DNA of 64,000 nucleotides from positions 266,786 through 330,785 of the forward strand of contig JACKHM010000006.1 of the NCBI GenBank assembly GCA_020638995.1. Reading direction: 5' to 3'. The notes under the pieces are model-generated. The model saw nothing but the letters and a program-made list of their open reading frames with translations. It was not told the DNA's origin and made no database searches. Origin of the DNA: Planctomycetaceae bacterium (GTDB lineage Bacteria > Planctomycetota > Planctomycetia > Pirellulales > Pirellulaceae). Positions 1-9,033 of this stretch are shown here, in pieces; position 1 is the stretch's first letter, and each line of letters starts with the position of its first letter. Made by a program: the position numbers and the translations under genes.

Positions 1-1316
1 TTTCCATCTTGGGCTTGCTGTCCCAGTATAAACTCTAAGCCGTGTTGCACCGTCCGCCGATACTCGCCTTCGAAGTGCGTATGGCCCGCGGAGAGGAAAG
101 TGAGTAGCGCAAGACCGGTAATGCCGTTATCCGCATCCATTCCCGCGCCCTTGCGGTCGTGTCCCAGTACCTTTGTCTCTTGTCCGCCCCCAAACTGAAC
201 CGCGCTCCAGCGTCCGTCGGGCGATTGATGTGCTGCCAACCATTTGAGTGCCGCTTCAACCGCCTGCTCGGTCTGTTCGCTACCGCCCTGCTGCTCGATC
301 AGAGCCATACGACGTCTCGCCATCCGCATTTGATACACTTCGGGAAGAGGTGCACCATCGCCAAGTCGACGTGCTGGTGCGCTCATGCCGCTATCCAGAC
401 TGGATTCCGCAGGTGCAATTTGTGCTTGTAAGCCCCTGTCCGCCGCTCCGCCTTCGTTCCCGTTGTGCTGCGTGTTAGCGTCTCGGTTGTCCGCTGGCAC
501 GGCCATATCGAATGTTGACGGTCTTGCCTCAGCGATGTCTTTTGAGAAGTCGACATCTGCCAGACGCTGTAGCGTCTCTGACTCCGGCAGCAGTTTCGGC
601 ACTTCTGCCACCCCATTGGTGCCACCCATCGGTTGCACTTGCGGTTCCGGTGCTAGACGCTCCAAGGGTTCCGCAGCAGGGAGAGCGGGCAGCGGTTCCG
701 TCGAGGAAGTAGGCTCTGATTGAACGACCTCAATTGCACTTGGCTCAGCGGGCATGAAAGTTTCTGCCTGGGGGCTGGGCGGAGTAGGGATGAACTCTTG
801 GATATCCGGTGTCGATATCCGAGGTTCTGTCGCGACGACTGCGAAGTCCGGTGGCTCAGTCGTGCTTGGTGGTACGCTAGTCTCTACTTCGAAGTACTGC
901 TGCCCGGGACTGGCAATATCGGGAGTAATAGCAAACTCGGCGGGATACTCGTTCCAGGGCCGGAGTTCGCGAGGCGTACTCACAGTCTCTGCGTCGTGCG
1001 ACACAAAGGCGAGGCGAATGACTTCGTTATTCTCGGGTGCCGGCGCGTCGAAGATCAGGCGTGTCCCATAGGCATATGCAAAAAACAAAATGTGCGCAAA
1101 GACGGACAAGACGACACATTTCGACAACGGCTGAGCCTGTCCCCAACGTGTTTGCATAAGAATCAGCAAAGCCACGGTCAAGATCGCCAGCCCCACCCAC
1201 ACGACAATCGCGAGGGTTTGCGAAGCAGTCGCCTCCGCGAGTAACGGTACAAACTGCGGCGCTTCGGCAAACGCCGAGAGGTCGAATCCAGGCAATAATT
1301 CAAACAGCCCCGTCAT
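1..1316 (-). CDS. Membrane-anchored prenyltransferase/squalene-oxidase-repeat protein (partial, 3' end beyond left edge)
   Basis: The reading frame opens with ATG at 1314-1316 and stays open to base 1, so about 438 residues are visible and the C-terminus is missing. Two hydrophobic segments are seen near residues 38-56 and 66-82. A long Pro/Glu/Ala-rich linker follows (about 90-270). From about residue 345 there is an alpha/alpha-toroid type repeat (ALKWLAAHQSPDGRWS, then DNGITGLALLTFLSAG and the start of a second repeat, YRRTVQHGLEFILGQQ), as in prenyltransferase/squalene-oxidase repeat proteins. It starts 33 bp after exbD and is the last visible gene of a TPR-exbB-exbD operon. The anchored, Pro-rich layout resembles a TonB/TolA-type partner of ExbBD with a different cargo domain; that role is inference. 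Enzymatic activity cannot be judged from the visible part. Confidence 0.8.
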   Translation of the reverse strand, partial: MTGLFELLPGFDLSAFAEAPQFVPLLAEATASQTLAIVVWVGLAILTVALLILMQTRWGQAQPLSKCVVLSVFAHILFFAYAYGTRLIFDAPAPENNEVIRLAFVSHDAETVSTPRELRPWNEYPAEFAITPDIASPGQQYFEVETSVPPSTTEPPDFAVVATEPRISTPDIQEFIPTPPSPQAETFMPAEPSAIEVVQSEPTSSTEPLPALPAAEPLERLAPEPQVQPMGGTNGVAEVPKLLPESETLQRLADVDFSKDIAEARPSTFDMAVPADNRDANTQHNGNEGGAADRGLQAQIAPAESSLDSGMSAPARRLGDGAPLPEVYQMRMARRRMALIEQQGGSEQTEQAVEAALKWLAAHQSPDGRWSAVQFGGGQETKVLGHDRKGAGMDADNGITGLALLTFLSAGHTHFEGEYRRTVQHGLEFILGQQAQDG

Positions 1317-1349
1317 TTGTTCGTTCTATCGTCCTATTAAAATTCTGAC

Positions 1350-1769
1350 TTATTGGGGGCGGCTCGCAATTCGAACCGATATTCCCATGTCCGTCACACC
1401 CGCCTCGCGACAAGCCCCCAGCACGGTGGCGACGTTTTGAAAAGCTCCTTCTGCATCGCCTCTCACGAGCACGCCTAAGTCCGCGTAATCGGCATGGGCC
1501 TGAGAAAGCCTTTGCACCAACTCCTGAATCGTCACTGTCTCGCGATCCAATTCGATATGACCGTCATTAAAGACATTTATCACGCGGCGTTCTGGTGCCG
1601 GCGTCAGCGTCTTGATTTCGGAAACTTCTGGCACCTCGAGGCCGAGCTTTCGCTCTAGCTCTGTGAACTTGGTTCCGACCATGAAAAATATGATGAGCAA
1701 AAACACGACGTCGATCATCGGTGTAAGGTTGAGCGTGGGTTGTTCGTCGATATGTGTTTTTAGGGGCAT
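1350..1769 (-). CDS. exbD: ExbD/TolR family biopolymer transport protein
   Basis: The 139-residue product has the standard ExbD build: a short cytoplasmic N-terminus, one membrane helix with the conserved proton-path Asp (NLTPMIDVVFLLIIFFMV), and a small periplasmic domain (about 45-135). In the family it works with ExbB to couple the proton motive force to an envelope partner. The gene lies 38 bp after exbB and 33 bp before the prenyltransferase-repeat gene, so the genes are probably co-transcribed. The length is normal and all key residues are present. Which process it energises cannot be read from the sequence, because no tonB or tonB-dependent receptor is in the window. Confidence 0.95.
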   Translation of the reverse strand: MPLKTHIDEQPTLNLTPMIDVVFLLIIFFMVGTKFTELERKLGLEVPEVSEIKTLTPAPERRVINVFNDGHIELDRETVTIQELVQRLSQAHADYADLGVLVRGDAEGAFQNVATVLGACREAGVTDMGISVRIASRPQ

Positions 1770-1807
1770 TGTGCTATTTGTCCTTGTGCCGAATGAACCA
1801 CTCGGAA

Positions 1808-2632
1808 TTAGGCCGCCTTATTCCCCGACGACCTCGTGGCGTCTCGCGATCGCGCGTCGCCTGCGATCAATGCAACCAGTTGCTGGCCCAATGAATCGAG
1901 TTCAACGACTAACTTGTCAACACGGCCGACGAAGAAGAGGTAAGCAATCAATGCGGGTATCGCGACGGTCAATCCGGCGGCGGTTGTCAGCAAGGCTTGG
2001 CTGATCCCTGCTGCAAGCAACTCGGGGCGTCCCATCGCATCCGCCGTCGCGATGGCGTTGAATGCGCGTATCATTCCAAGCACCGTTCCCAACAAGCCGA
2101 GCAACGGGCTGATCGTCGAAATCCCATTAAAAAGGCGAAGATAAGCTCGCAGGCCATTGGTCACTCGTTCACCCGCATCAATAATCGCCTGTTCAACCTC
2201 GACCGATGGTCGCCCCCACTTGTTGACGGCTCCCGCGAATACTTCAGAAACCGGACTACCGTTCTCTTCGCATAGCTCCGCCGCGGCCTTGCGATCGAGT
2301 TGGCCTTCGGCAATCTGCTCCAGGAAGCGACGCACAAAAGGTCGCGGAATCACGCGGCCCCGACGCAAAGCGATTGTTCGCTCGAAGACGAACACGAGCA
2401 AGATGAACGAGCACACGCCGATGGGCAACATCAACGGACCGCCATCCCGAATCACTTGCAACAAGTTCTTTGTAGGTATTGAGATCTCATCAATAGCGGG
2501 TGTCGCAAGGTTACTATCCGACGAACCAACTGTTGGAGTCTGCGAATGTCCCATGCTTAAGCTTGAGAATAGCAGTGCCAGCGACATTGCTCCGGTTGCG
2601 ATGAACCATTTTGTACGTGATAGTTTGCTCAT
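1808..2632 (-). CDS. exbB: MotA/TolQ/ExbB proton channel family protein
   Basis: The 274-residue protein starts with a signal-like hydrophobic segment (SLALLFSSLSMGHS) and an exported spacer. The three MotA/TolQ/ExbB helices follow: one near residues 70-90 (LMLPIGVCSFILLVFVF) and two in the C-terminal half (ISTISPLLGLLGTVLGMI and AAGLTVAIPALIAYLFFV), with the GLLGTV motif typical of the family. A strong Shine-Dalgarno sequence (GGAGGAGA) precedes the ATG. The gene sits between a long TPR protein and exbD with gaps of about 40 bp. It should form the pentameric channel that uses ExbD to do work in the envelope. The extra N-terminal exported segment is common in longer ExbB forms. Confidence 0.93.
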   Translation of the reverse strand: MSKLSRTKWFIATGAMSLALLFSSLSMGHSQTPTVGSSDSNLATPAIDEISIPTKNLLQVIRDGGPLMLPIGVCSFILLVFVFERTIALRRGRVIPRPFVRRFLEQIAEGQLDRKAAAELCEENGSPVSEVFAGAVNKWGRPSVEVEQAIIDAGERVTNGLRAYLRLFNGISTISPLLGLLGTVLGMIRAFNAIATADAMGRPELLAAGISQALLTTAAGLTVAIPALIAYLFFVGRVDKLVVELDSLGQQLVALIAGDARSRDATRSSGNKAA

Positions 2633-2671
2633 CTTGATCGTCTCCTCCGGCGGGAGCAGTTGCGTTGATAT

Positions 2672-5590
2672 TTAGTTGTTAGTGCCTGCTGCCGAACGCT
2701 GAGCAACTCGTAATCGCTGCGAAGCATCGGCGGCGTATGAGGTTTCTGGGTAGTCTCGCAAGAGTTGCGTGTAAAGCTTTACGGCCTCACGCCACTCGCC
2801 CGATTGTTCGTGACACTTTCCTGCCTGCAACAGCGCGGCAGCTTGCCACTGTGGATAGGCATACAGGCTTACCACTCGGTGATAAGCTTTTACAGCCGAG
2901 TGGTAATCTTTCTGATGAAAGAAACTTTCTCCGATCATCCACTGAGCCATTGCTGCTGTTTCCGTTCGTCCACCGGTTGTCGATCTCACGACTCGGGTGA
3001 AGGCCGCTCGCGCTTCCGTGAATCGAGCCTGCATACTCAGACAGCGGCCAATCACATAGTCTGCTTCGTAAAGCTGCCGGAAATCCGGAAACTGCTCGCC
3101 GATTGGCTTCGCGGTCTCAAGTGCTTCGGCCCATTGTTCCTGGTGAGCCAGGCATTGAGCCAGACGCAGCGGGACCATCGGTGACCATGTTGTATGTACT
3201 TCGCTGATATCGTCGGCGAGCTGGGCGAATAGACGAACTGCTTCTTGGTAATCGGTACGCCGAAATGCCGCTTCTGCCACCCAGTATCGCGCGGGCAAGC
3301 ACAGCTCACTTTGCGGGAAAGCGTCGATTAACCGATTCATCGGTGCTGCGACGTCGTTCCATTTCTCTTGCTGCGCGGCGAGTTGCCCTTGCAGATAGAG
3401 CGAATGCACTCGCAGACGCGAGTCGAGTTCTGAACTGAGCAACTGCTCGACGTAAGTAGTTGACGTCTCAAGTTCGCCTCGCTGAAACGCTCGTTCGGCA
3501 AGACGGTACGCTGCATCCGCCCAGTACTTGCTTGTGGGATGGTCGCTCACCAAACGCTTGAACATCGCATCAGAGTCTGCCGGCTTGCCAAGATCCGTCA
3601 GTACCCACGCCAGCTGGTATAGTACTGCGTCAAGTTGCTCGATCGTCGGAGTTCGCATTAATAATTCCTCAAGCAACTCCTGAGCTTCTTGATCCTGCCC
3701 AAGACGATCGTGCAATCGCCCCGCCTCGAAAAGCGCGAGGGATGCTTCTGGCGAGTCCGGATAGTTCGTGGTCACCAAGCGATAAGCCGTTAAGGCGGCG
3801 TCGAACTTTTGGGCCTGCTCCAAGCTGCGCGCTCGCATGAGCCCGGCCCTTGGGGCCTCGTTCGACATCGCTGCCTTGTCCAACAATCGACCAAATGTGT
3901 TGGCCGAGCCGTCGGTATCCCCGGCAGCCAGTTGCAGTTGACCGAGACCTGCCAACCCCTTGGCAATGAATTCTTCAGGATTCGATTCAACGGTCAGCTG
4001 GGCGTACAGCTGTCGACCGAATTCAACATTTCCCTTAGCAACCGATTGCTCGGCGAGATACAGCGTCGTCGGAAGAAAGGCTGGCGAATCGGCATTGTGC
4101 TTGCGATACTGTTGGTACGCTTGCTCCAACTTTTCACGTTTATCGGTCTCCAAGTAGCAAATCGCCAGCTTGGCGCGACAAGTCGCCGCGTCGGCCCCTC
4201 CGGGTTGTGATGCGAGGTAAGCGGAGAGCGGTTCGATCGCTTCCTGGAATCGCTTCAGCTCTATCAACGCCCCAGCAGTCGCAACGGCGACATTATCTTG
4301 CAATACATCTGCTTCGTCTGCCGGATTGATCTTCGACAGTGTATTCAGCGCTTCGTTCGCCCGGCCCGCCGCTAAGAGACAGACACCCAAATAATACCGA
4401 TTCGACTGGTCTTCGCTTGTCGCTCCCGCTTCGAGCGACTCAAACACCTTGATTGCATCGTCATACCGAAGTTGCCGTAATGCCATTCGGCCTGCGAGTT
4501 GTCTGACGTGTTTTGCCAAGAGGCTCGAAGCGTATTGTTCTTCAAATTCTCGCGCACAACGCGTAAAGCGTTCGTCGTCGCCATTGGAAAACGAGAGGAC
4601 GCAGTCCTCATATAGCGAGTCGTCCGCCCAATCACTGGTGGGCCAACCCTTGTAGACCCTTTCATAATGCTGCGACGCACCATCCGAATCGCCCATTCCA
4701 CGACACGCCTCTGCCTGTCCGAACTCGAATGCTGCGGCTAGAGGGTGTTCGGCGGTCAGGCCCTGGCCGCGCGCAAACACTTCCATCGCGGCAGAAGCAT
4801 CACCAGCCTTGAGTAATGACATTCCCGACCAGTAGTTGGCTTGATCCACCAAAGGGCTTTCAGCCAGTTCTTCACCGAACTTTCCTAGGATCTCAATCGC
4901 ATTGTCGTACTGCTGCAATTTGTACAGCAGAATTCCAGCACGAAGGTGGGCATCGTCGAGCAGGCTGCTTTGCGTGTTCTCGGCCAGGAACTGATAGAAA
5001 CGCAAAGCTTCGTTGTTGTCGCCCTTTAGCTCCAAAGCCGTAGCGAGTCCAAATCGGACTTCGCTCTTCAAGGGACCGTCGGGAAAGCGGCGGATCGCTT
5101 CGCGGTAGTAACTCTCGGCAGCGATTGCTTCGCCAGCATCCACAGCAATCTGGCCGCGATATGCAAGCGAATAGGCGTTCAGTTTGCTATCGCCGAACTC
5201 CTTGTCAAAGGCTTCGAGCTCGATGTGTGCCTCGTCATGCTGGCCGTCCAAAAACAGTGCTTCGGCAGCGCGAAACTTTGCCTGCTGGGCCAACGGTGAC
5301 TTTGACGCCCGAGTCACGACGCGCAAGTAATACGTGCGTGCATCGGTATATCGCTTGAGCTGCAACAGCGATTCACCAAGATAAAACGCAGCATTTGATA
5401 CTCTATCGTCATCTGGGAACTGTCCAAGGAACGCTTCGAACTCTTCCGCTGCTAGCTTCCACCGGGAATGAGAATAGTGGTCAGCCGCGAGCGAGTATTG
5501 GTCGTCGCGTTCGTTGGCCCATAGTGCCGACGCAGCGCATAACAACAGCGCCCCAACCAACCACCCCACGGAATTTTGCGTCCTGTACAT
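2672..5590 (-). CDS. Exported tetratricopeptide-repeat protein
   Basis: The 972-residue protein begins with a clear signal peptide when the ATG at 5590 is used (MYRTQNSVGWLVG, then LLLCAASALWA before the cleavage site). An upstream in-frame ATG at 5626 would put 12 polar residues before it and is less likely. The rest is almost wholly helical TPR/Sel1-like repeats with recurring motifs such as AAFYLGESLLQLKRYTDA, AYYWVAEAAF-type and YPETSYAADA, as in BamD/YbgF-type proteins. It is the first gene of the exbB-exbD operon (39 bp before exbB). By analogy with YbgF/CpoB beside TolQRA it may be a periplasmic scaffold for the energised complex, but this is inference. Confidence 0.88.
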   Translation of the reverse strand: MYRTQNSVGWLVGALLLCAASALWANERDDQYSLAADHYSHSRWKLAAEEFEAFLGQFPDDDRVSNAAFYLGESLLQLKRYTDARTYYLRVVTRASKSPLAQQAKFRAAEALFLDGQHDEAHIELEAFDKEFGDSKLNAYSLAYRGQIAVDAGEAIAAESYYREAIRRFPDGPLKSEVRFGLATALELKGDNNEALRFYQFLAENTQSSLLDDAHLRAGILLYKLQQYDNAIEILGKFGEELAESPLVDQANYWSGMSLLKAGDASAAMEVFARGQGLTAEHPLAAAFEFGQAEACRGMGDSDGASQHYERVYKGWPTSDWADDSLYEDCVLSFSNGDDERFTRCAREFEEQYASSLLAKHVRQLAGRMALRQLRYDDAIKVFESLEAGATSEDQSNRYYLGVCLLAAGRANEALNTLSKINPADEADVLQDNVAVATAGALIELKRFQEAIEPLSAYLASQPGGADAATCRAKLAICYLETDKREKLEQAYQQYRKHNADSPAFLPTTLYLAEQSVAKGNVEFGRQLYAQLTVESNPEEFIAKGLAGLGQLQLAAGDTDGSANTFGRLLDKAAMSNEAPRAGLMRARSLEQAQKFDAALTAYRLVTTNYPDSPEASLALFEAGRLHDRLGQDQEAQELLEELLMRTPTIEQLDAVLYQLAWVLTDLGKPADSDAMFKRLVSDHPTSKYWADAAYRLAERAFQRGELETSTTYVEQLLSSELDSRLRVHSLYLQGQLAAQQEKWNDVAAPMNRLIDAFPQSELCLPARYWVAEAAFRRTDYQEAVRLFAQLADDISEVHTTWSPMVPLRLAQCLAHQEQWAEALETAKPIGEQFPDFRQLYEADYVIGRCLSMQARFTEARAAFTRVVRSTTGGRTETAAMAQWMIGESFFHQKDYHSAVKAYHRVVSLYAYPQWQAAALLQAGKCHEQSGEWREAVKLYTQLLRDYPETSYAADASQRLRVAQRSAAGTNN

Positions 5591-6005
5591 CCTGTACGTG
5601 TCAGATAAGATCTGACTCCTGTCCATCCTTGGACGAGTTCACAATCGCCAACTGTACTCCGATCGTCTGTTCGCAAACAAGTCCGAAGCAGCAGCGGAAC
5701 CGATCGACGTACTTGCCTACGCACGAGGCGCAAAGAAAGGTCGCCAATCTGTTTGAGATATCGGATCGTTGGTGAACCTGCGACATGTCACCGTTGATTT
5801 TCCGATTACGCGGTCGCTAGCACGCCTCGCGTGCAATCAAATCTCCCGCGAGTTCTCCAGCTTTACGGTAGGACACGACGTTTCATCGGAGGCGGGACCT
5901 GCGATCATTACTTTTCAAATGGCAGCCTCAAAGTTCCCGAAGCACCAAAGTACTCAGAGAGCGGCAAGTGTGTTTGTAGAGCAAATGCCCGCCCTCCAGC
6001 AGATT
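5591..6005. other. Intergenic region, no gene seen
   Basis: This stretch lies between the start of the TPR-exbBD operon and the stop of the GT39-like gene, both on the minus strand. It should hold the promoter of the TPR operon. Short open frames here have no family features, and I see no convincing terminator, repeat or RNA gene. Confidence 0.5.
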
Positions 6006-7940
6006 TCAACTCCCGACCGGCTGAGCCGTAGACGCAACTGCGTCCACACTGGTGTTCCTTCGCCGCTGCCAAATCTCGCGAGCTCCTCGAACCACCACAG
6101 GCTCGAAGTTCTTTCGCAGGTAGTCGAGCAGAGGCCCGCGAGTCCGCAGGGATGAGGGCTCTTGATGATCTACTACGACGCAGACGCGTTGTCGGAGGTC
6201 GATGGCGGCGATGATTTTCTGCTGCCGATCATCCGTGAACAGGTCTTGCCAGACAGTTGCATTGAATCCCGTCGGAGGCTCGATGCCGCTCCAAACGTAG
6301 AGGCTGTTGTGACCGCTCGGCAAGCACACAAATGTGTCGGCTCGCTCGCGCAGTTGCGCAACCGTCCAGCACTCCTTCGCAACGACATCGTCGGGAAGTC
6401 GCAAACGGGTCGCGCCGGGGAGTTGCAGGCCCGTGAGACGAGAACGCTCGTAACTCAGAAAAGTCGCGCGACACAAGGCCGTTATTACAACTAGCCCGAT
6501 CAATCCCGTCACCAAACCTCGTGCGACTGGAAGCATTTGAGGCTGATTGTCTCGAAGAGTCTTGATCCCGTCGTGGATCGCAACGAGCATCGCCAGAACC
6601 AGAGCTAGGGATCCGATCGCCATTTGCGTTCCGGGGACTGGGTGTGCGATCAAGGGTTGTAATGCGGCGACAAGGCATAACGTAAGTCGAGCAAAGTCCG
6701 CATTGAAGTCCGTGCTCGTAGTTGTCATTCGGCCAGAGCGAATTGGGAGCAAGATGATCCAAACGTAAGGAGTGAAGTAACTGACGAGCAGACCGATCTG
6801 TCCACGGTCTTGCGAACCGTGGTAGAGCGGTTGAAAGGTCTCGACGAGATGACGCATGGTAGCCCCCGCCAGTAGCACGACGGGGACAACGTAGACGACT
6901 TGAATCCAAGTGCGTCCAGCTAACGCTCTCCGCGCGGCGAAGATTGCGACGCAAGCAGCTACCGGAGCGAAAGTATGAATCGGAGGGGCATGATAGTGAC
7001 TGCTAACAAAACTCACGTGTTGAAGCAAAATACCTTCCGACAGCCCCTGCCAAGATGTCCCCGCCGCGATGGTGCCTAACGCTACGACCGTCGATACCAG
7101 AATCAGCGCGCTCCAAAAGTAGAATACGTGGCGAAGCTCTAAGATCGGGCTGATTCCGACGCGTCCACCTACCCAAAGTGTCACGCCGATAGACAAGGTG
7201 AGCAGCACTGGGAACCTATACCCAGTGGAGCTGAACAACTCGTGTCGTCCAATCAAGATGGGCATCACGACCATTGCAATCACAATACTGCTCAGCAACA
7301 ACTTGCGAATACGCCCGTCTTGCGTTGCAAAGAGCATCGCTGCAGACAGTGATAACGCTAGAAACAGCCCGACGTTGATCTTCGTCATCAGGCACAGTGC
7401 CGTCGCGATACCCATTGCGACGAACGATCTTGAATCGACCGAACTTGTATTACACATCGTAGCCAAGAACACACAGGCAGCCACGGCAAGCAAGCACAAC
7501 TCTTGCGGATGTCCTGGCTCCATCGCCAATCTTTCCAAATGGAACGCGACGAATAGTAGGCCAATCATCGCGAGAGATCCCGACCGAGTGACTCGATACA
7601 GCCACGCAGCCGCCAGCGCCGAGACACCCGTCCAAACCAGCAGTGTCTTGAATCGTGTTATGTCATGTGTCACCGGCCATTCGGTGACTTGGTGAACGAG
7701 TGACGAGAGCCAGTAGTATGCAGGCCCATACTGCGAATACACCTCATCGTACAAATTGCCGCCGGCCATAAACTGGCACAACGACACCATGACGTAGCCT
7801 TCATCGTCATAAGAGGCGAACGAAGAGAACAGCCTTTGATACCCGGCAACGCCGACGGCAATCGTGGCGATCGCGAATGCGGTGAAAAATCTAAGTTCGA
7901 CGCAGCGACGCAGCAGTTTTACCGAAGGCTTTGTAAACAT
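6006..7940 (-). CDS. Polytopic membrane glycosyltransferase-like protein (GT39/ArnT/PMT-type)
   Basis: The 644-residue protein is dominated by about a dozen hydrophobic helices. The first extracytoplasmic loop after TM1 carries an acidic cluster and Gly-Pro (SYDDEGYVMVSLC, then GGNLYDEVYSQYGPAYYW). This matches the DE...GP signature of GT39/ArnT/PMT-like enzymes, which move a sugar from a polyprenyl-phosphate donor. A soluble C-terminal domain follows (about 540-644). The gene starts 4 bp after a GT2 gene of the dolichyl-phosphate-sugar synthase type, and that pairing supports the donor-acceptor logic. Acceptor and sugar are unknown. A membrane protein of unknown function with only the fold in common remains possible. 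Confidence 0.7.
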   Translation of the reverse strand: MFTKPSVKLLRRCVELRFFTAFAIATIAVGVAGYQRLFSSFASYDDEGYVMVSLCQFMAGGNLYDEVYSQYGPAYYWLSSLVHQVTEWPVTHDITRFKTLLVWTGVSALAAAWLYRVTRSGSLAMIGLLFVAFHLERLAMEPGHPQELCLLAVAACVFLATMCNTSSVDSRSFVAMGIATALCLMTKINVGLFLALSLSAAMLFATQDGRIRKLLLSSIVIAMVVMPILIGRHELFSSTGYRFPVLLTLSIGVTLWVGGRVGISPILELRHVFYFWSALILVSTVVALGTIAAGTSWQGLSEGILLQHVSFVSSHYHAPPIHTFAPVAACVAIFAARRALAGRTWIQVVYVVPVVLLAGATMRHLVETFQPLYHGSQDRGQIGLLVSYFTPYVWIILLPIRSGRMTTTSTDFNADFARLTLCLVAALQPLIAHPVPGTQMAIGSLALVLAMLVAIHDGIKTLRDNQPQMLPVARGLVTGLIGLVVITALCRATFLSYERSRLTGLQLPGATRLRLPDDVVAKECWTVAQLRERADTFVCLPSGHNSLYVWSGIEPPTGFNATVWQDLFTDDRQQKIIAAIDLRQRVCVVVDHQEPSSLRTRGPLLDYLRKNFEPVVVRGAREIWQRRRNTSVDAVASTAQPVGS

Positions 7941-7944
7941 GGGA

Positions 7945-9033
7945 CTAAGTCCCTATGGGCTGCGACGTGAAGTCGTCGGCACACGTGCTTGGAGCGATGA
8001 TTGTCCGCAACGCCTCGACCTCGGCAAAAGTCTCTTCTAAAGCATCTTCGGCTGATTGTCGGGTGCTACCTTCGGAACGATAGTTGACGTAGTCAGCCAC
8101 GATGAATTTCGGGCGATTGCGAACTTGGTCGTAGATCCGGACAACATACTCGCCAAGCACACTGATACCTAACGCATTCAACGCACCAAAGAACGAAGCG
8201 ATCATGATGCTGGAAGTCCAACCGGGAATGGCAAGCCCTGTGACACACTTGTGATACAGCGTAAAGCCCGTAAACGCGATGCAAACAATCAGAGAAAGCA
8301 CAGCAATCCCATAAAACAAGCCTAGCGGCGCTGAGGAAAACGAAAACAACGCAGTCTTTGCAAGTGAGCAAAGCCCTAGGAAAGACACGCGAGGTTGCAA
8401 GTCGTGTCGGGCAAGCCGTTCAACCACCACGCCAGTTTGCCGGAAGCCTACCCACGACCTTAAACCGGCATAGTAGCGATCGTACTCGCCCATCTTCAGA
8501 AGATTGTCCAAGACGCGGCGATCGATTAATCCAAAGTTGCCGGCATCGTGCGGCATTTGCGTCGTTGAGAGCATCCGCAATACGCGATAGAAGGCATAGA
8601 AGAGTGTTCGCTTGACGAAGCCTTCTTTTCGCTTTTCCCGAATCGCATAGACGACGTCAAATCCTTCCTGCCATTTTGTCACAAATTCGACCAAACAACT
8701 TGGTGCGTCTTGCATGTCCGAGTCCATCACGACGATGGCGTCGCCGGTCGCATTACTAAGTCCAGCGTGCAATGCTGCTTGATGCCCGAAATTACGCGAC
8801 AAGTGGAGCACATGGACCATGGAGTCGTTGCGTGCAAGTTCGTCCAGAAGTTCCGCACTACCATCCGTTGAACCGTCGTCGACAAACACCAATTCGACTT
8901 CGCACCGTGTCGGCACCAGGGAGTCAACCACTTGTTCGTACAACGACCGCAGAACAGCGACTTCGTTATAAACAGGCAGCACGATCGAGATGGTGCTCTT
9001 TTCGAGAGACTGTCGTTTGGATGCCTGGCTCAT
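7945..9033 (-). CDS. Family 2 glycosyltransferase, polyprenyl-phosphate sugar synthase type
   Basis: The 362-residue protein has an N-terminal GT-A domain with the nucleotide-binding VFVDDGSTDGS and the metal-binding VVMDSDMQDAP (DxD-like) motifs. Two C-terminal membrane helices (LGLFYGIAVLSLIVCIAF and SIMIASFFGALNALGISVL) lead into GEYVVRIYDQVRNRPKFIV, the end typical of GtrB/DPM1/ArnC-like enzymes. These load a sugar from a nucleotide donor onto undecaprenyl phosphate. Its ATG overlaps the stop of the upstream methyltransferase gene (ATGA), and the GT39-like gene follows after 4 bp, so the three form a tight operon. The residues after about 320 are a family-variable tail. The exact sugar is not predictable. 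Confidence 0.9.
   Translation of the reverse strand: MSQASKRQSLEKSTISIVLPVYNEVAVLRSLYEQVVDSLVPTRCEVELVFVDDGSTDGSAELLDELARNDSMVHVLHLSRNFGHQAALHAGLSNATGDAIVVMDSDMQDAPSCLVEFVTKWQEGFDVVYAIREKRKEGFVKRTLFYAFYRVLRMLSTTQMPHDAGNFGLIDRRVLDNLLKMGEYDRYYAGLRSWVGFRQTGVVVERLARHDLQPRVSFLGLCSLAKTALFSFSSAPLGLFYGIAVLSLIVCIAFTGFTLYHKCVTGLAIPGWTSSIMIASFFGALNALGISVLGEYVVRIYDQVRNRPKFIVADYVNYRSEGSTRQSAEDALEETFAEVEALRTIIAPSTCADDFTSQPIGT

Noticed and set aside
6229..6954. 241-residue minus-strand frame within the GT39-like gene
   Set aside because: It overlaps the membrane protein in another frame and has no hydrophobic helices or motifs.
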